Positions 62,986-64,000 of a stretch of DNA of 64,000 nucleotides are shown in pieces; the first letter of the stretch is position 1, and each line of letters opens with the position of its first letter. The stretch lies in contig BRKX01000011.1 of the NCBI GenBank assembly GCA_026008535.1, positions 51,196,183 through 51,260,182 on the forward strand, in the 5' to 3' direction. The translations under genes and the position numbers were made by a program. Source of the DNA: Perilla frutescens. Taxonomy: Eukaryota; Streptophyta; Magnoliopsida; Lamiales; Lamiaceae. The notes beneath the pieces were generated by a model. The model was not told the origin of the DNA and did not search any database. It saw only the letters and a program-made list of their open reading frames with translations.

Positions 62986-63030
<45 letters not shown>

Positions 63031-63786
63031 AAAACTGTCCAGATACCTGAGGTGGCCACGGATACGATATGGCGGAAATGTCAAGATTAGGAGTTGAATA
63101 CGAGAAGTGTGATATTTGTTTCTTTCTTTTTCTTTTTCTTCTTCTTTTTACTTTTTTTACTTTTTATTTAAATTTTCTTGTTATATTGTTTCACTAACGC
63201 TATGTTTAGGTTAATAATAGGGACTTAAAAGTGACCAAAATATCTTGTGCTACACCTATAAAAATACTCCCTCTCTTGAATTTGTAATGATAATTGTAAT
63301 TAACAATCACCCATTCCAAGTGAATAAATAAGGGTAAGTAGGAATTTTGTAAGGCAATTTACTTTTCCAAAATACATTAAAGAAATTCGTGTAAAATGAA
63401 TAAGGGAACAATTTTTGTGGACAGAGAATACAAATATACAATACACTATACAGTCGGTATCTTTTCTTTACGTCAAATTATAATAATAGCGTTCACACTT
63501 CACACCTTGCTGGCCAACTCACAATCAATCCCTGTCCCTCTCATCGTTGAAGGCCGGGAACGTTGTTTTTTACATTTCCTTCAAATTATATATAAAAAGA
63601 TCAAATTATATTTGGTTTAATCTAGTAAGCAGAATGCACACAAAAACTAGAATCTTAATCGAAACCCCAAAAAAAAAAAAAAACTCTAAATATAATAGAG
63701 AAATCGAACCAAGATATCCTTTATACAGCGCATAAAACAATTTTCAAGCTAGACATCCTTTCTTATTACCTTTGTGAAAGCTCCAT
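62951..63786. other. Promoter region between quinone oxidoreductase copies
   Basis: A (GA)n run at 62989-63027 sits 39-77 bases upstream of the ATG at 62950. The rest is AT-rich and should include the 3' untranslated region of the upstream copy near 63700-63786. No gene seen. Confidence 0.6.
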
Positions 63787-64000
63787 CTACGGCTCCACGA
63801 CAATCTTTCCAGTAGCATGGCCATCGATGCTCTTCGCCCACGCGGCTACGGCCTCGCTTAGCGGAAACGTGGAGTCGATCACTGTCTTCAGCTTCCCTTG
63901 TTTCACTAACTCAGCAAGGTACTGCAGGTTCTCCGCTTTGACGGAGTTAACAAATGGCACCAGTTTTTTCTTGGAGAATGTGAGTTTCTTCACAGCAAAA
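63787..64000 (-). CDS. Second quinone oxidoreductase (CeQORH-like), last-exon fragment
   Basis: Final exon portion of a tandem copy of the gene at 60506-62950, in the same orientation, cut by the window edge. The frame is continuous with no internal start needed; it ends SIDGHATGKIVVEP, nearly the same as the neighbour (GKIMVEP). Differences include KKKLVPFVNSVKAENLQYLA against KKQLVPLLLIPYAENLQYLV. The rest of the gene, including the cofactor site, lies beyond 64000. Likely a recent tandem duplicate; whether it is functional cannot be judged. Confidence 0.9.
   Translation of the reverse strand, partial: FAVKKLTFSKKKLVPFVNSVKAENLQYLAELVKQGKLKTVIDSTFPLSEAVAAWAKSIDGHATGKIVVEP

Noticed and set aside
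1..64000. CRISPR arrays, bacterial operons or phage genes
   Set aside because: The introns, LTR elements and plant protein families show this is plant nuclear DNA; no regularly spaced short repeats were seen.

Overview
The window is nuclear DNA of a flowering plant. Genes have spliced introns, a plant-type two-domain GTP cyclohydrolase I, a long PPR protein and CYP82 cytochromes P450, set in AT-rich DNA full of plant retrotransposons and DNA transposons. The CYP82 pair and the general look fit an asterid eudicot (possibly Lamiales), but the species cannot be fixed from sequence alone.

Layout. 1-8329: a decayed Ty3/Athila-type retrotransposon on the minus strand, running off the left edge. 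8330-10994: AT-rich repeat debris. 10995-18047: two CYP82-type P450 genes in the same orientation (minus), separated by a 150-bp-unit repeat array that carries a small Mutator-like MITE. 19778-27645: a GC-rich inverted-repeat DNA element split by a whole Ty1/copia element (19788-25131, target duplication CTGTC) and by a solo Athila LTR (25469-27016). 27840-35780: a second copy of the 150-bp-unit array, interrupted by a second Ty1/copia element (28330-35470, target duplication ATTAA). 35966-48771: a Mutator-like element (MULE) whose transposase gene has been hit by four independent insertions, two of which were themselves hit again. 48788-51241: two further inverted-repeat elements. 53142-64000: a gene-dense end with GCH1 (plus), a PPR gene (minus), a quinone oxidoreductase gene (minus) and the last exon of a tandem copy of it.

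The cellular genes do not form one pathway. GCH1 makes the pterin precursor of folate in the cytosol; the PPR protein is probably an organelle RNA-binding factor; the quinone oxidoreductase resembles the chloroplast-envelope protein CeQORH; the CYP82 pair is probably specialised metabolism. The two CYP82 genes and the two quinone oxidoreductase copies are local tandem duplicates.

The most striking structure is the nested MULE. Each inserted element carries its own target-site duplication. Subtracting the insertions leaves about 4.3 kb, and the transposase reading frame then runs across every junction I checked (46317-48136, 41355-46234, 40335-41130 and 37449-38453). Other noteworthy points are a near-perfect 35-bp hairpin in a quinone oxidoreductase intron, an unusual I-helix and extra intron in one CYP82 gene, and a dense recurrence of the pentamer TGCCC/GGGCA in the Athila family.
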